DNA from: Proteles cristata cristata
Lineage: Eukaryota; Chordata; Mammalia; Carnivora; Hyaenidae
NCBI GenBank assembly: GCA_017311185.1
Contig: JAESUZ010005115.1
Location: 1,612,001 to 1,676,000 of the forward strand
Direction of reading: 5' to 3'
DNA: 64,000 nucleotides
Position numbers and translations under genes: made by a program. Shown in pieces: positions 62,961 to 64,000 of this stretch. The notes below the pieces were generated by a model. That model did no database searches. It saw only the letters and a program-made list of their open reading frames with translations, and was not told the DNA's origin. Numbering within the stretch: the stretch's first letter is position 1; every line of letters begins with the position of its first letter.

Positions 62961-63030
62961 GTTTGTTTGTTTGTTTTGTTTTGTTTTGTTTTGTTTTGTT
63001 TTGTTTTGTTCTGTTCTGTTTTGTTTTGTT
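62961..63030 (+). repeat. (TTTTG)n pentanucleotide repeat
   Basis: GTTT units pass into about ten TTTTG units with two C substitutions. Frames here encode low-complexity F, V, L and C runs. Confidence 0.95.
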
Positions 63031-64000
63031 GTGTGAGAGAGATTTTGTTGGTCTGAAAATGTTTCTATTTCCCTATTGTTCTCGAGAAATGATTTCACTG
63101 CATCTACAATGCTACTTTGACAGTTATTTTTGTGTAGCACTTTAAGAATGTCTTCTCCTTGAGTGTTGCAGTTGAGAAGTAAGTTACCAGTTTTGCAGAA
63201 AATCTTTTTTCTTGGCTACTTATAGGGTTTCTTTTTGTGTTCAGACTTCTACAGTGTCTCCAAAATGTGTATCAACGTGAATTTCTTTTTATTTATTTAT
63301 TCTGTTTGGGGTTTACCACTCATTCTGAATCTGAGCATTGGTATCTTCCATTAATCTCAGAAAATCTCAGCCATTACCTCCTCAAGTATCTTCTCTCTTT
63401 CATTCTATCCTTCTGAAATTCTGATGAGTACATTGGAGATTTATACTCTATTACCTGTGTATCTAAACTTTTTAATGTGTCCAGTTTTGTCTCTCTATTC
63501 TTTTTTCTATACAATTTCTTTAGATTTATCTTAGAGGTCAACAACTCTTCTGCTGTGCCTAATATACGATTTAACTCATCCACTAATCTTCTAATGCTGA
63601 TCTATTTATTTTTGATATATAAAAATTCTATAGGTGGGTTCTCCTTGAACTCTGCCCAGTCAAATTTTACAGTCTTTATGTGTCTTATTTCAATGCTCCC
63701 TTTTACTACATCAGGCATGGTAATTATATTTATTTTATATTCCATTTCTAGCAATTCCAGTACCAGCCATAATCGTGGGTGAATCTCAGTAGTTTGTTGC
63801 TGTTGCTGACTCTCATATACAGGTTAACTCTGGTGTATAGAGGTTTTTGCATACGAGTTCCTATTCCTTGAATGTTCTGTGTCCAAATCCTTGGAGGCCT
63901 GAGTTTTAAGTGTATTTCTCCAGAGAAGGCTTGTATTTGCTCCTTCCAGCCATCAAGAGGCATTTGCACCCCAGGACTACTTTGAAGTTAATTTTTAGTC

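Larger units (their letters stand above)
61830..64000 (-). mobile_element. Old L1 (L1M/HAL1-like), antisense, runs off the window
   Basis: 61850-62340 follows reverse L1 ORF2: GACTGGTACTGTGATCAGAGAATATAGCC, GAGATTTCTCTGTCTGATG, and GATGTGTATATTCTCTCATTGCTGG. From 63350, GCCATTACCTCCTCAAGTATCTTCTCTCTTTC and GACTCTCATATACAGG look like other antisense L1M sequence. A SINE (62346-62520) and a TTTTG repeat interrupt it. More than one element may be joined here. No product is expected. Confidence 0.6.

Noticed and set aside
62767..63140. Frames with FVLFC or NKTKQ runs
   Set aside because: Translation of the TTTTG repeat.
1..64000. A novel multi-gene system
   Set aside because: No intact genes are present, so no operon-like or multi-gene system can be supported. 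The most interesting content is candidate regulatory DNA and transposon structure.

Overview
The window looks like mammalian nuclear DNA from a cat-like carnivore (Feliformia, most likely a felid). The main evidence is about 27 copies of a roughly 220 bp tRNA-Lys-derived SINE of the cat type. Each has a head close to GCGCCTGGGTGGCTCAG, a B-box-like GGTTCGAGCCCC, a CT-rich body and an AAATAAA-type tail. Many are flanked by 10-18 bp target-site duplications (TSDs). A carnivore-type L1 3' end (15.3-16.1 kb) and old mammalian repeats (MIR, L2, L1M, MaLR-type LTRs, hAT MITEs) agree with this.

I find no protein-coding exon, tRNA or rRNA gene, CpG island or CRISPR array that I can support. The longest open frame (218 codons, 17097-17753) has no recognisable domain. 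Most other short frames are translated SINEs, microsatellites or L1 debris. The window is best read as an intergenic stretch or the interior of a large intron, made of layered transposons with some non-repetitive DNA between them.

Layout. 0-2.6 kb: an old L1M 3' end split by an ERVL-type LTR that is itself split by a SINE. 2.6-14 kb: MIR and L2 fragments, hAT MITEs, two LTRs and SINEs. 14-18 kb: a possible conserved element, G-rich and Z-DNA-prone tracts, and a young 5'-truncated L1. 18-25 kb: LTR, L2, a long GGAA tract and antisense L1M. 25.3-36.7 kb: few SINEs, with TAAT-rich non-repetitive blocks, a betaretrovirus-like solo LTR, a second LTR-like block and antisense L2. 36.5-41.2 kb: almost wholly L1M. 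41-50 kb: no SINEs, a half-L1 (HAL1)-like block with a CA microsatellite, L2 and MIR. 50-53 kb: dense SINEs, including a tandem pair and a close inverted pair. 53-61 kb: L2 split by two SINEs, MIRs and a candidate conserved block. 61.8-64 kb: antisense L1.

The elements do not form a pathway. They record successive insertions: L2, MIR and hAT are oldest, then L1M/HAL1 and MaLR, then carnivore L1 and feliform SINEs. Any function would most likely lie in the non-repetitive TAAT-rich blocks (about 14.1, 25.9, 26.8, 33.2, 36.3 and 58.7 kb), which are candidate regulatory elements only. Repeat family names rest on remembered consensus features. Boundaries are by eye and usually good to about 10-30 bases, tighter where TSDs are given.
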